Origin: Chimonanthus salicifolius
Lineage: Eukaryota; Streptophyta; Magnoliopsida; Laurales; Calycanthaceae
Direction: 5' to 3'
Length of the DNA stretch: 64,000 nt
NCBI GenBank assembly: GCA_013350335.1
Contig: CM023535.1
Span: forward strand, 34,008,991 to 34,072,990
Shown here: positions 12,671 through 24,375 of the stretch, one piece after another
Layout: every line of letters begins with the position of its first letter
Numbering within the stretch: position 1 is the first letter of the stretch
The notes under the pieces: model-generated
Database searches by the model: none
What the model was told of the DNA's origin: nothing
What the model saw: only the letters and a program-made list of their open reading frames with translations
Position numbers and translations under genes: made by a program

Positions 12671-14404
12671 CTAATAGAAGAACACAGATCTCCTCACATG
12701 GGGTCTCCTCTCAGATAAGAAAGTAAGAATCCTCTGTTGTATAACATACCAATCCTAATCTCATAGTTGTTGAATACCAATAGGGATGGGAATTTAGCCC
12801 AAAGACCCAAAATGCCCAGCCCAAGAAAGAGAGGGCTTGAGCATTAGACTTTTAGCTTGGAATGCTAATCGAGCTTGGTTCAGGATTTGGGCTTATACAT
12901 GCTCAAGGCCAGAAGCCTTATTGGTATAGAAATACAATAAATCATCATCACCATAGCCAAAATCCCATGTATCTAGAGAGTTGGTTTTTCGAATTCTACT
13001 TCCCTATTTTGACCCTATCATATACCATACATTTAGTCACTCCACTATCCATCATGTCTTCCTTTATTCCTTCCCTCCAATTTTTTTAGCAGTCAACCCA
13101 TCCTATCACTGGCAACTACTACCCTCTCAATTCTACACACAGGTTGTCTATGGTCTTCTAGTTACATATCTAAACCACCTTATGCAAGTCTCAATTTATC
13201 TTCTAATGGGACTATTTTTAGACAATTCCTAATACAAGCATTTCTAACTCTATCCTTGATAGTAAATACTCTCATCCAACGTAAGGTGCACATCATTGTC
13301 ATCTTAAACTTCATCTAATTTTCTATTCTTCATAGCCCAACACGCATAGAAATACAATAAAGGCGTGGCAAAAATATAGTAAAAAGAGTTTCCATGTTAC
13401 CCACATGTTAGATGCCAAATTAAGGTCTCTCACCCTAGTTAAAATCCACAAAAGACTTAAAAATGGAGCAAATGAAGCATGAAAAATAATGCATCTACTC
13501 AGGCTTTTCATCAAGATCAAGCTTGAGATAAAATAGGCCCAGTCCAAACCGACTTGTTGAAATCCCTAAACACGAAGATCAAAATCACTATTTTCTCAAG
13601 ATTGAAATCTCCAGTGTCTAAAGATTTAGAGGTACAAAATACACAAGTAGGAAAAAAAGCCACCAAAAGAAGCAATAGCAAAAACAGCCTCAAGTTATAC
13701 ATGTAATAAAATGTGTTTGGCAACCCTAAATCTCCAAAGCATAGATATTTCAATCTCCAATAAATCAAATAATTGATATACTTCTTTGGCAGACAATAGA
13801 TTAGGATCAAATATGTTAAAGAAATGGAAGATAAGATTCTATATGACAGGAGGACCCTTAATAAGAAGATACCATTCTCCTTTAACAAAACATTCTGCTA
13901 AAAACCCACTTAATCCCCACATCTTCATTCTGGCAATGGCCGATTCCAAAATCTATAAATTCAGAATCTACAAACTGCCGCATTCACCCTAAGAATCATG
14001 ATACATCCATAAGACAAATGAGAACCCCTTCTATTGGACCCAATTGATATCAGCATAATACTGACTATTCTCCCTAACAGGTTGAAATGAAGACATCACA
14101 CGTTAAAAATCACCCTCAAAAGAAGAATGTATGAGTAGACAATAACCTAGGCCAACCTCGCAAGAGATAGTTCAATTGGCAGTCACTTTGGCTCAGGAAC
14201 CAGAGGTAACAAGTTAGAGGGCGAGAAGTGTAGGTTTTGGGTTTCTTTGTCATAAAAAAAGAAAAACTTGGGCCAATCAAATTTTCTTTTAACTTTGATT
14301 TTCGGACCACCAAATGGTTAGGGTAAAAGTATGGCATATTAACTTGCGCACCTATGCTTGGCGCTTCACCATTTGGGGTGTTGATGGGTCCGTTAGAAAA
14401 GTGT
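12671..14404. other. Intergenic DNA, no feature identified
   Basis: AT-rich sequence with short ORFs that have no protein-like composition. Nothing repeats elsewhere in the window. It is the left flank of the nested transposon stack. Confidence 0.4.
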
Positions 14405-14409
14405 ATATT

Positions 14410-14805
14410 TGATGCGGGAGCAACGCCTGCAACTAGGCAGGAAGAGATAGAATCGTCTGCAACTTAGGCAGGAGGGGAAAATATGGATAAAAGGTAAAAT
14501 GCCTTGGAATAACTCTGATTCAATTCATAAATTCGTATGAGGGAAGTCCCTCTACTTACAACCATGCTTTATATAAGAAAATAAAGAAATAAAAATAGAA
14601 GAGGACTCCTAAACAAACTAGGAAACTTCCTAATTATCTAAAATGGAAATAATAACTTCGAAGCTTATCTTATAGTCCTAAACTAACAAGGAAAGCCACC
14701 GACTTGGCTTTCTTGCTTAACAAGAATTCTAAAAAATAAAATAATGCGAAAATACAAAAATAATAAGTACTAAACTTGGGCCTATGAGCTGCGTGTCCTA
14801 CATCA
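14410..14805 (-). repeat. 3' LTR of the outer element
   Basis: 396 bp, near-identical to 33425-33821. The minus strand starts TGATGTAGGACACGCAGCTC and ends GCTCCCGCATCA. Confidence 0.85.
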
Positions 14806-15158
14806 TTCCCCCGGTCTTGAAAAGAACTCGTCCTTGAGTTGAAATCAGCAAAAGCAAAAGGCACCGAACAAAGATGAAGACCAAGTCCGAAGATGCGAAT
14901 CACGAAGAGTGGAACTACACAATCTTCAAGGCATGGATGATGAGAGAGTTCCTTCTGTGAGACGATGAAGCCAAGGACCGCAATCGGTCTCAAGCATGGA
15001 TAAACCAAGCTGATAGCGAAGGGGTCTGCATATGGCACTGGAGTAAGCACACGGTCTTGATGGTCGGTCGGACGAGGCACCAATGAGAGGATAGGAGGCG
15101 AGCATGACACGGTACGAAGAACCATAGATGAATCCTAAGGAACCGTAATGGGCTCGGG
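14806..15158 (-). pseudogene. Degraded polyprotein tail of the outer element
   Basis: The minus strand is open for about 150 codons, running into the LTR. Just before the purine tract it has the residues NSRTSSFQ, resembling the 'NSRTxxFQ' tails I associate with some plant gypsy polyproteins. No catalytic domain remains. The facing fragment across the copia insertion (33184-33411) is Pro/Ser-rich in one minus frame with a stop. Assignment to gypsy is inference. Confidence 0.4.
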
Positions 15159-15418
15159 TGTTGTGGGACCTGACTTAACTCGAGATCCATCTTAAGACAG
15201 ACAGTGTCCAAGTTCAATGTATTTTACATAGTCAACTTGTAATTAGTTATAATTAGATTCCAAGATTGTTTTCCTTTTTTGCCAACGTGATTGGCTCCCT
15301 TTCATCTATTTAATCATATACAAAGCTACAGGAAATACAATATACTGAATAGAATACAAAAAAGAGAAGAATACTTCTCCATATCTTCTTCCTCTCATTT
15401 TCAGTTTATTATTCAACA
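15159..15418 (+). repeat. Left LTR of the copia element
   Basis: 260 bp. Longer than its partner by about 110 bp, which corresponds to the segment around 15275-15390 missing from the right LTR. Confidence 0.85.
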
Positions 15419-15431
15419 TGATATCAGCCAC
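15419..15431 (+). promoter_or_regulatory. Degenerate primer-binding site of the copia element
   Basis: TGATATCAGCC directly follows the LTR. It resembles the Met-tRNA complement TGGTATCAGAGC with a few changes. Confidence 0.6.
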
Positions 15432-15639
15432 AACAGATTTCTGAATGCTTTCTTGACGTATTGTTTTTGTTCTTTCACCGTTGATCTACTGTCCGGTGGT
15501 TTTTTCTCTGGTGGATTTTCCCTTGCTTTCGTGCAGGGTCAGCCTGTTTTCATTCACACAGCTCCATTCCTGACATTCCAGCCTCTTCTATTCAGATCTG
15601 TGTGGATCTTCTCCTTTTGCGACACAGATCGTCACCCCT

Positions 15640-15935
15640 CACTTCGCCCCAGGGTCCTCTTTCTGCGCCCAAGGTTGTCCTTGGATTTCGGGACCCTGTG
15701 GGGACCAATTCACATGTTCTCTGGAGATAAACTTTCCCCACGTGTTGTCCACTGCATCTTTTTAGGTTACTCACCCTTTCACAAAGGCTACAAGTGTCTT
15801 GATCCTACCAATGGCAAAACCTATGTGTCCATGGATATCACCTTCTTTAAGACGGTCCCTTATTTTTCTAAATCCTCTGGTCCAGCTTCAAACCCTGTTT
15901 TACCTTTTCTTCCTACGGGTATTACTCCCTCTTGA
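15640..15935 (+). pseudogene. Copia integrase C-terminal remnant
   Basis: The frame reads DKLSPRVVHCIFLGYSPF, then KGYKCLDPTNGKTYVSMDITFF. This is the conserved copia segment after the integrase core, with the 'FLGYS..KGY.C' and 'Y(V)S.DV.F' signatures. The upstream part of the frame is not integrase-like, so the catalytic core is deleted. The frame stops at 15933-15935 before the Pro/Ser-rich linker leading to RT. Confidence 0.75.
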
Positions 15936-16169
15936 TCCCCTCCAGCTCGCACTCCCAAGCCTACCTTGGTATATCACCGCCAACCACCCCAGCATCCGCC
16001 TCCAACACATGCCACTATCACCTCTGCCACCGGTCCAAATACTCCTCTTCGTACTAAGTCAGACCTTCCTATCGCCCTTCGGAAAGGTAAGCGTACATGT
16101 ACTCTTCATCCTCTTGCATAATTTGTTTCCTATCATGTAGTTTCTCCTTCCTATTACAACTTCCTCACA

Positions 16170-17342
16170 GCACTGGACAACGTTAAGATTCCCAAGAGAG
16201 TTGACACTGCACTTCGAGACCCCTCTTGGAAGGCAGCCATAGCTGAAGAATTAGCGGCACTAGAATAAAATCATACTTGGAATATGGTGCCTCTTCCTCC
16301 AAGAAAGACTCCAGTTGGCTGCAAATGGGTCTTTGCCTTGAAGCATAATCCCGACGGGTCTATTGCTCGCTATAAGGCTCGGTTGGTTACCAAAGGATTC
16401 ACACAGACCTATGGAGTGGACTATCAAGAGACCTTCTCACCTGTGGTAAAAATTACTTCTGTTCGAATTTTGATCTCTCTTGACACCACCAACGCATGGT
16501 CGCTTCATCAGTTGAATTTGAAGAATGCCTTCCTTCATAGTGATTTACAAGATGAAGTTTGTATGCTCCCTCCTTCGGGATTTGTCAGACAGGGGGAGCC
16601 TCATTTCGTATGTCGACTCCGCAAAGCTCTTTATGGCCTCAAGAAATCTCCAAGGGCTTGGTTTGAGAAGTTCAGCGATGCAATATTGGCTTATGGTTTC
16701 TCTTGCTGCCAGATGGATCACTCCGTTTTTATTTATCGTCGTCCTGCTGTGGTCATGATTTTAGTTGTTTGTATGGATGATATTGTCCTCACTGGTAATG
16801 ATGCGACTGTCATCTCTACATTCAAAGTGTACCTTCATCTTGCCTTTGCAATTAAAGATCTCGGGTCATTGCGTTACTTTCTTGGTATTGAGGTTACCTA
16901 CTCTTCTCAGGGACTTACACTATCTCAGCGCAAATATGCTCTTGATCTCCTCCATGATGCTAGTTATTCTGGCTGCAAACCTGCTGACACTCCACTTGAT
17001 ACAAACACCAAGCTCTCTGCTTCCGATGGAACTCTTCTGGATTCTCCTACATTTTATCAGAAATTGGTTGGAAAATTGATTTACCTCTCTATCATCCGGC
17101 CTGATTTATCATATGTTGTTGGTGTGGTCAGCCAAATTCATGCAGGCTCTCCGGGATATCCATCTTCATGTTGTCTTCTAGATCCTCCGCTATATTAAAT
17201 CTCATCCAGGACGGGGACTGTTCTTTGCCAGACAACCTTCGCTGCCTGTTCGTGGTTATTCTGACACTGATTGGGCTCGCTCTCCTGATGACAGACACTA
17301 CCACTGGTTCTTGCGTCTTCTTGGGCTCCCATTTGGTCAACT
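16170..17342 (+). pseudogene. Copia reverse transcriptase, interrupted
   Basis: The frame contains the copia RT start (PSWKAAIAEELAALE, then a stop), GCKWVFALKHNPDGSIARYKA, ARLVTKGFTQTYGVDYQETFSPV, the FLHSDLQDEVCMLPPSGF block, LCRLRKALYGLKKSPRAW-like sequence, the catalytic CMDD box (about 16770-16781) and RPDLSYVVGVVSQ. A nonsense TAA at 16266-16268 lies where homologues have a sense codon before NHTW. The downstream frame is lost near 17140. The gypsy element is inserted at 17342/17343 in the RNase H region, whose remainder resumes at 32644. Confidence 0.9.
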
Positions 17343-20300
17343 TGTAATAGCCCGGAATTTTTAAATCAATATATACGTGGCTATTATTTATTTTAATGAT
17401 GGAAATTGGGAATTTTGATGGAATAGATGTTAAGCGGATCAAAATTTGGGGCAAAGGCCCAAGTATGGTCCAATGGACCATGGGTTGGATGAAACTCATT
17501 TAAATGGTCAATGATAGTTAATTGGGCCAAGGATGGTCAAATTGGGCCCAATACCCATTTGGGACCCAATGGGTCAAGATAATTTAAGCTCTAAGGTAAA
17601 TGGGTAGGAGGTGAATGTAATTGGGCCATGGGCCCAATGGTGATCCAATAAGTGGGAATGGATTGAATGGATTTAAATCACCTAAGTTAATTTTAATTAG
17701 ACAAAGGTGACATGGCCGATTGGGACCCACCTCCACCTCACCAAGTGAGGTGGCATGTAGACCAAGGATTGGTGGGGCCGGCCACCATGGTTGAATTGGT
17801 CAACCATGGGTGGATACATGGAGGGAATTTAAGGAAATGTAATTAGATTAAATAAGAAATAATTAACCTAAGTCAATGATCTAATTAATCAAATGATTAA
17901 GTTAATCAAATGTGGTCAAATGGTCAAAGATGGAAGACCAAACCACCTCATCTCCAAGCTCAAAACCGTTGGCTTAAGTGGTGGTTTATCCCAACCACCA
18001 CCACTAAGTACATTAGCCCATGTTGGTTGGTGGGAGGAATTAATGATGGAGTGTAGTATAAGCAACCAAGGGGATGAGATGGGTTTTCATCTCATCTCTC
18101 CATTCCACTCTCATTTCACTCTCTCCCTCTCATTGTTGTCCCTCACTCAAAGAGAAAAGAAGAAAAACTAAGAAGAGAAGAAAAGAAGAAAAGAGAGGAA
18201 AAAAATGAAAGCATAAGCCCACCACTTCAAGATCAAAACTTAGGGTATTCTTTCTCATCCTCTCCTCCCTTCCCTCTCTCAAACACACCCCATGTAGTAT
18301 AGCCGAACCCCATGGTAGGTAATTAAGGAAAATTGAATGGGGTTTTTAGGATTAAAATCATGGAAAGATGGTTTATGATTTTAAGGTTTTAAGGATTAAA
18401 TTTAGTGATTTTTAAAGGAATTGTAAATGAGGGAATCCATGGATGAAGGTTAATGTTTTTATGGTCTTAAATATCACCAATGAATGATGAACCATGAACC
18501 ATGGGTTCGGCCATAATAGTGGTTTTAATGGGTGAAGAGATGGAAGAATGATTAAGAATGTTGATAGTTTAAATGGATTTTTAAGTGTAGTAGATAATGA
18601 TTTAAAGGAGTGGAAGTATTGATAAACCATGAATTCCATGGGAAGATTTTGATGGTTTAGGTATTTTGGAAACCATGAAAAGAATGGGGAATAAGGCATG
18701 ATTAAATGAGTCATTAATGGACTCAAAAATGTACCAAATGATGATCAAAGTTGATGATGAAAAGGTATGATTTAAACCCCCTTATGGAGGGACTTATTTG
18801 AATCTAAATGTGGTAAATAGGCCTAAGAAAAAATGGGGAAAAAGACATCATGGGTTCGGCCATGAAAAAATGGGGAAAAAGACATCATGGGTTCGGCCAT
18901 GGTGTATGGCCGAACCCATGACCCATTTTACAAACCAATTGATGGGCTAAGTATGGAGCTAAGTATGTGATTAATGAATTGGGATTAGGGTAATTAAGTG
19001 GCTGATTTTTAATAATGATGTGTCATGGCTAATGAATCATTAAGGGATCCAAGTTATGGATCAATTATGGGCCTAAGAAGGGAGGAATAAAATGAGAACT
19101 TAACCATGGAGGAAGAGTGGCAAAATGGTAAATAAGGGCCAAAAGGAAGAACCATGGGTTCGGCCATGGTACATGGCCGAATCCCATAGAGATTAATCAT
19201 GGACTTAGGTGTTTTAAAGATGACCTTATGTATGGCTAAATAAAGCCTAGGGTGACTGGTTTTTAGACTCATGTAATTAAAATAATTAATGGATTAAATG
19301 GGACCCACAAACCTAGTTAGTGAGGTTCGGCCATAGTGTATGGCCGAACCCCGCTAAGGTATGATTAATGGACTTAAATGGTTAAAAACATGGATTGATT
19401 ATTCATATGTAATAAGGTACCGGACATCGCAAGCGGTGCGCATTTGGGTAACCGGATTCGTGAACGAAAACGTAAAGGGACGCTAGTCGGTAGGATTCCT
19501 ACCTTTTTGTAAGCCATGGATTATGTGTTGTGTGATGGTTTCTTAATTTATTTTTGATAATTATATGATCTATCTTATGATTGGTTTTAAGGCTGTGAAT
19601 TATACGTTAATGCTATGAATTATATTTTAAGGTTATGCATTATATGTAAATGCTATGAATTATATATTAAGGCTATGAGTTATATATATTACATAGCATA
19701 ATGCATTTACATCTCATGCATGGCATGGGCTGAAAAATAAAGAAACCGGAGTCCATGCTCCGTCGGGGAGACCGAGAAGCAAACATGGGGATATCTTGAT
19801 GAGGTTTTTCCATCAAGAGGGATTTTATATATGATTGGAAAAAAAAAAAAAAAAAAGACATTGTACAATGGTAAGGATGATGGGTGGGACTCATGACATA
19901 AGATACCCATGGCATGGCATTCATTTTATGGTTTTCATTATATTATTACCGATAGGCTTGTTATCACTAATCCATGTGTTAGCCCTACTCGGAGTCCTAC
20001 TAGGCGCGTTGTCTAACGCCCTACTTCCACCTTAGCTGATGACGTAGGAGATGGCGGAATCGAAGGACGAGACGGGAGCTAGCCGTAGGAACTTGGGGAA
20101 GCGAGCTACTTAGTTTATTTAAGATTTATTTTGGAAATGTAATTTGAGTAGCTTAGCTCGTCGGAATGTAATAATTTAGATTACTTGCTATGCTTTGGAT
20201 TTTATTTTGGACACTGTGATTTTGAGGTATTTTAGTAATTAAATGAATATATCTTCCCTGCTATCTAAAAATCGGTAGGATAGACTCTATTATAATTTCC

Positions 20301-20508
20301 GCATTTAGTTTAATATTCCGCAAACTTACTTCTACGTGTGAACCGTTCTCTGTGGACTTAGTTCCACGCACACGTAGGGTTGGCCAGTTAAGGGTCGGGC
20401 TTTAGAAACTCGGACTTAACTCGCGTCGTGACGTCCCGCGCCCTTTGTCACTCTTTATTTTCAAAAAAAAATAGACTCTGATTTTAGTGAAAAGGGGCGA
20501 GCGTTACA
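17343..20508 (+). repeat. Left LTR of the chromovirus
   Basis: 3166 bp against 3294 bp on the right. Differences include one rather than three GC-rich modules (19743-19800), loss of 28 bp at one palindrome (after 18514), a 37-bp tandem duplication (18827-18900) absent on the right, and a 19-bp segment near 17402-17420 that the right LTR lacks. Confidence 0.9.
18503..19352. repeat. Palindrome copies in the left chromovirus LTR
   Basis: Copies of GGGTTCGGCCAT-N(2-5)-ATGGCCGAACCC lie at 18889-18917, 19156-19184 and 19324-19351. Single arms remain at 18503-18514 and about 18852-18863. Confidence 0.85.
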
Positions 20509-20510
20509 GT

Positions 20511-20522
20511 TGGTATCAGAGC
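20511..20522 (+). promoter_or_regulatory. Primer-binding site of the chromovirus
   Basis: TGGTATCAGAGC, an exact complement of the initiator-Met tRNA 3' end, two bases after the LTR. Confidence 0.92.
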
Positions 20523-20754
20523 GAAATCGGAAGAATGAATCTCTCGAAGTAAGATTAAGACGGTTTCACGTCTCACTGACCGATAAGAATCCCAACTGAC
20601 CGACTCTTAGGAGTCCGCTGCACGGGGGCCGGGTTAATTTACTTTGATTGACTCAAACTGAAGCATTCAATCCGAAAACAACATTCGACGGAAATGAATG
20701 ATAGCAAGGGAAGGACGATCACACTAAATTAGATCTATCAAACATAGCAAATAG

Positions 20755-21140
20755 GGCTATTTTCCCCAAAAAGGAGAACACAATATTTTGGTACTTAGGA
20801 AATTTCCCCCCCAAATGAGAAATGATATTTGATACTTAGGAAGCTTTCCCCCAAACAAGGTATACTTACTTAGAAATTTTCCCCCAAATTGAACAACAAA
20901 CAATAGGAAATTAGAGATTGCCCCCCCCCCGAAACAAAGGAAAACAAAGACTAATGATTTGACAATTTCCCCGACAAATATACATTGTATTATACATGAA
21001 AAATCCCCCAAAAAAAAACTAAGTATGCTTATTTGGTAATTTTCCCCCAAAATGAGAAACAACACTTAGGAAGTCTTTCCCCCAAAACAAAGTATGTTTA
21101 CTTAGCAATCCCCCCCCCCCCCCCCCCCCCAATTTGAGAA
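20755..21140 (+). repeat. Leader tandem repeat with poly-C runs
   Basis: Between the primer site and gag, a degenerate ~50-60 bp unit recurs about seven times, roughly 'TACTTAGGAAATTTTCCCCCAAATGAGAAA'-like in pieces. C-runs of 5-10 end in a ~22-base C tract at about 21109-21130. On the other strand these are G-runs. It does not encode a continuous protein in the gag frame. Confidence 0.75.
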
Positions 21141-21179
21141 GGAACTAAGTCAATAAATATTTTTTCGATGACTTAGGAA

Positions 21180-22021
21180 ATGCCTCCGAAGAGAAGGTTC
21201 GCTGCAACCCACGAGTAGAGGAAGAGGTGTCACCACCTCGTCAGGAAGAGGAGGTACAGCCACCCCATCAGGAGGAGGGACAGAATAGTGTGAACTTGCC
21301 GGTTGTGCCTCCCGAGTTGAAAGAATAGGTTCAAGCAGTGGTCACCTCTGTCCTGCAACAGCACTTGAATGGGAATGCGACCACCAGCGACTCCAACAAC
21401 CGGAACATGGTTAGAGATTTCCAGCAACAGCGCCCTCCCTACTTCAGGGGAAAAGAAGGGGCTGTCGGAGCAGAATATTGGTTGAAAAAGATCACTCAGA
21501 TCTTGAATCTGCTTCAGATTTCCAGTCATGCAGATAGGATCTTACTGGCTACATCTCAACTGATCGAGTATGCCGGTAATTGGTGGGAGGTTGTAGAAAA
21601 ACAGCAAGCACTGGTGCCGGAAGGGGAAAGGATTAACATGACATGAGAAGGGTTCTCAACTACCTTTCCAGAGCAGTATTTTCCGGAGGAGGAAAGAGAG
21701 CACCAGACTCAAGCCTTCCTATCATTGGTACAAGGCAATATGACGGTGGCAGAATATCACAGGGAATTCCTTAGGCTATCCGTCTATGCATTTTATATGG
21801 TGGATACCGAGCACCGGAGGGCCCGTAAGTTTGAACGGGGCCTTCGGCCGAGCATCAGAGCCAGGGTGACCATCTTCAAGGCACCTACACTGGCAGAGGT
21901 GGTCAGCAGGGCCACTATAGCAGAGCGAGAGTTGAATGAGATAGTGCGGTTTGACAACCACCGAGGGCAGAGTGGGCGGGGTGCATTTCAACCCAACAAG
22001 AAGTTCCGCTCGAATGTTAGC
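21180..22021 (+). pseudogene. Chromovirus gag, 5' part
   Basis: It starts MPPKRRF at 21180, with an early TAG (21216-21218). The frame then changes, with stops at 21326-21328 (TAG) and 21644-21646 (TGA where Trp is expected before EGF). The retrotransposon-gag core is clear: EYWLKKITQILNLLQ, then ATSQLIEYAGNWWE, EQYFPEEEREHQTQAFLSL, NMTVAEYHREFLRLSVYA and FERGLRPSIRARV. This is the capsid domain of plant gypsy Gag. The gene is cut at 22021 by an inverted solo LTR and resumes at 25681. Confidence 0.9.
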
Positions 22022-22734
22022 TGTAACGCCCGCCCCTTTTCACTAAAATCAGAGTCTATTTTTTTTTTAAAAAAATAAAGATTGACAAAGGACGCGGGAC
22101 GTCACGACGCGAGTTAAGTCCGAGCTTCTAAAGCCCGGCTCTTAACTGGCCAACCCTACGTGTGCGTGGAACTAAGTCCACGAAGAACAGTTCACACGTA
22201 GAAGTAAGCTTGCAGAATATTAGACTAAGTGCGGAATTATAATAGAGACTATCCTACAAAGTTTTAGATAGCAGGGAAGATACATCATTTAAATTACTAA
22301 ATTATCTCAAAATGATAACATCCAAAAGTAAAGTCCAAACCATAGCAAGAAATATAAATTATACAGTCCGACGAGCTATGCTACTCAAATTACATTTCCA
22401 AAATAAAACTTAAATAAACTAAGTAGTTCGCTTCCCCAAGCTCCTAAGCTTGGCTCCCGTCTCGTCCTTCGTTTCCGCCATCTCCTGCGTTATCAGCTAA
22501 GGTGGAAGTAGGGCGCTAGACAACGCGCCCAGTAGGACTCCGAGTAGGGCTAACACATGGATTAGTGATAACAAGCACATATGTAATGATATAATGAAAA
22601 CTATAAAATGCATGCCATGCCATGGGTGTCTTATGTCATGAGTCTCACCCATCATCCATACCATCATGATGCCATATCCCCCTTGATGAAAAAAAATCAT
22701 CAAGATATAAACAATCACACATTATCCCCCTTGA

Positions 22735-22936
22735 CGGCAAGACCTCGTCAAAGTGTCTCCATGTTTGCTTCTCGGTCGCCCCGACGGAGCATGGACTCCA
22801 GTTATACCTCAACACATCAAGATATCCCCATGTTTGTTTCTCGGTCGCCCCGACGGAGCATGGACTCCGGTTATAGCATATCAAGCTATCCCCATGTTTG
22901 CTTCTCGGTCGCCCCGAGGGAGCATGGACTCCGGTT
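22735..22936 (-). repeat. Three tandem GC-rich LTR modules
   Basis: Three units of about 55-65 bp, each with TCGGTCGCCCCGACGGAGCA or one variant followed by TGGACTCC. They show as a repeated 'FASRSPRRSMDSGY'-like peptide in one frame, which is a by-product rather than a gene. Confidence 0.85.
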
Positions 22937-23329
22937 TCATTATTTTCCCGCCCATGTCATGCATGAGACGTAGATGCATTATGTTATGTTATATATATAA
23001 GTCATAGCTTTAATATAGAATTCATAACCTTAATATATAATTCATTGCCTTGCAATATGCCATATATTATATATAAATCATAGTCTAAAAACTCATCATA
23101 AACATATCACATGACTACTAAAATAAATTAATAAAACATCCATACACACATAATCCACGGCTTACAATAAGGTTGGAATCCTACCGAATACCGACTAATG
23201 TCCCTTTATGTTTCCGTCCGATAATCCGGTCACCGATACGTGCACCGTTTGCGATGTCCGGTACCTTATTACATATGAATAATCAGCCCATGTTTTTAAC
23301 CATTTAAGTCCATTAATCATACCTTAGCG

Positions 23330-24375
23330 GGGTTCAGCCATACACCATGGCCGAACCTCACTAACTAGGTTTGTGGGTCCCATTTAATCCATTAATTATC
23401 TTAATTTTGTGAGTCTAAAAACTAACACCCTAAGCTTTATTAATCACACACAAGGTTGTTACTTAGAGCCCCTAAGTCCATGATCATCTCCCATGGGGTT
23501 CGGCCATGTACCATGGCTGAACTCATGGTTCTTCCTTTTGGCCCTTATTTACCATTTTGCCACTCTTCCTCCATGGTTAAGTTCTCATTTTATTCCTCCC
23601 TTCTTAGGCCCATAATTGATCCATAATCTTGGATCCATTAATGACTCACCAATCATGAGATACAACCATTAAAAATCGGCCACTATCTTAACTTAATTCC
23701 CATTAATTAAGACACATACATAACCCCATACTTAGCCCATCAAATGGCTCATAAATTGGGTCATGGTTTCGGCCCTACACCATGGCCGAACCCATGATGT
23801 CTCTTCCCATTTTTTCTTGGACCTATTCATAATATTTAGGTCCACCATAAGTCCTTCCATGAAGGGGTTTAAATCACACTTTTAAACCATCCTCCTCAAC
23901 TACATTGGAGTCCATTACAACTATCAACATTCCCCCATTGTTTTTCCATCTTTTACCCCCATCCAATACACCACCATAGGTTTCAAAAACATTCCATCCA
24001 TAAAACCTCTCCATGGTTTTTCCTCATTTAAAAACCCCTTTAAAATCACTAACAATTAAACATTAGAATCTTAAAAATCATAAATCATATTCCATGGTTT
24101 CCATTCATTAAGAACCCCATTAAATTCCTAACACATCACCATAGGGTTCGGCCATGGTGGTTCATGGGTCACCTTCATCTATGCCTTTTGAGGTCATAAA
24201 CCCATTTACATCTTCATGAATTTCCTCATTTAAAATTCTTATAAAAATCACTACATTTAGTCATTAAAACCTTAAAATCATAATTCATCCTCCATGGCTT
24301 CCATTCTTTATAACCTCATTAAAATCATTTAATCACCTACCATGGGGTTCGGCCATACTACATGGCCGAACCCTA
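23330..24375. repeat. Palindrome copies in the solo LTR at 22022-25675
   Basis: Copies with GGTTCGGCCAT / ATGGCCGAACC arms lie near 23332-23360, 23499-23527, 23767-23793 and 24346-24374, with a half copy near 24146. Arms differ by one or two substitutions. Confidence 0.82.

Noticed and set aside
17893..18171. 92-codon ORF in the left LTR, repeated at 29876-30169
   Set aside because: It is LTR sequence in U3, not conserved as protein between LTR types.
22608..22973. 121-codon ORF with repeated 'FASRSPRRSMDS' peptide
   Set aside because: It is the translation of the GC-rich tandem module in an LTR. Frames on both strands are open for the same reason.
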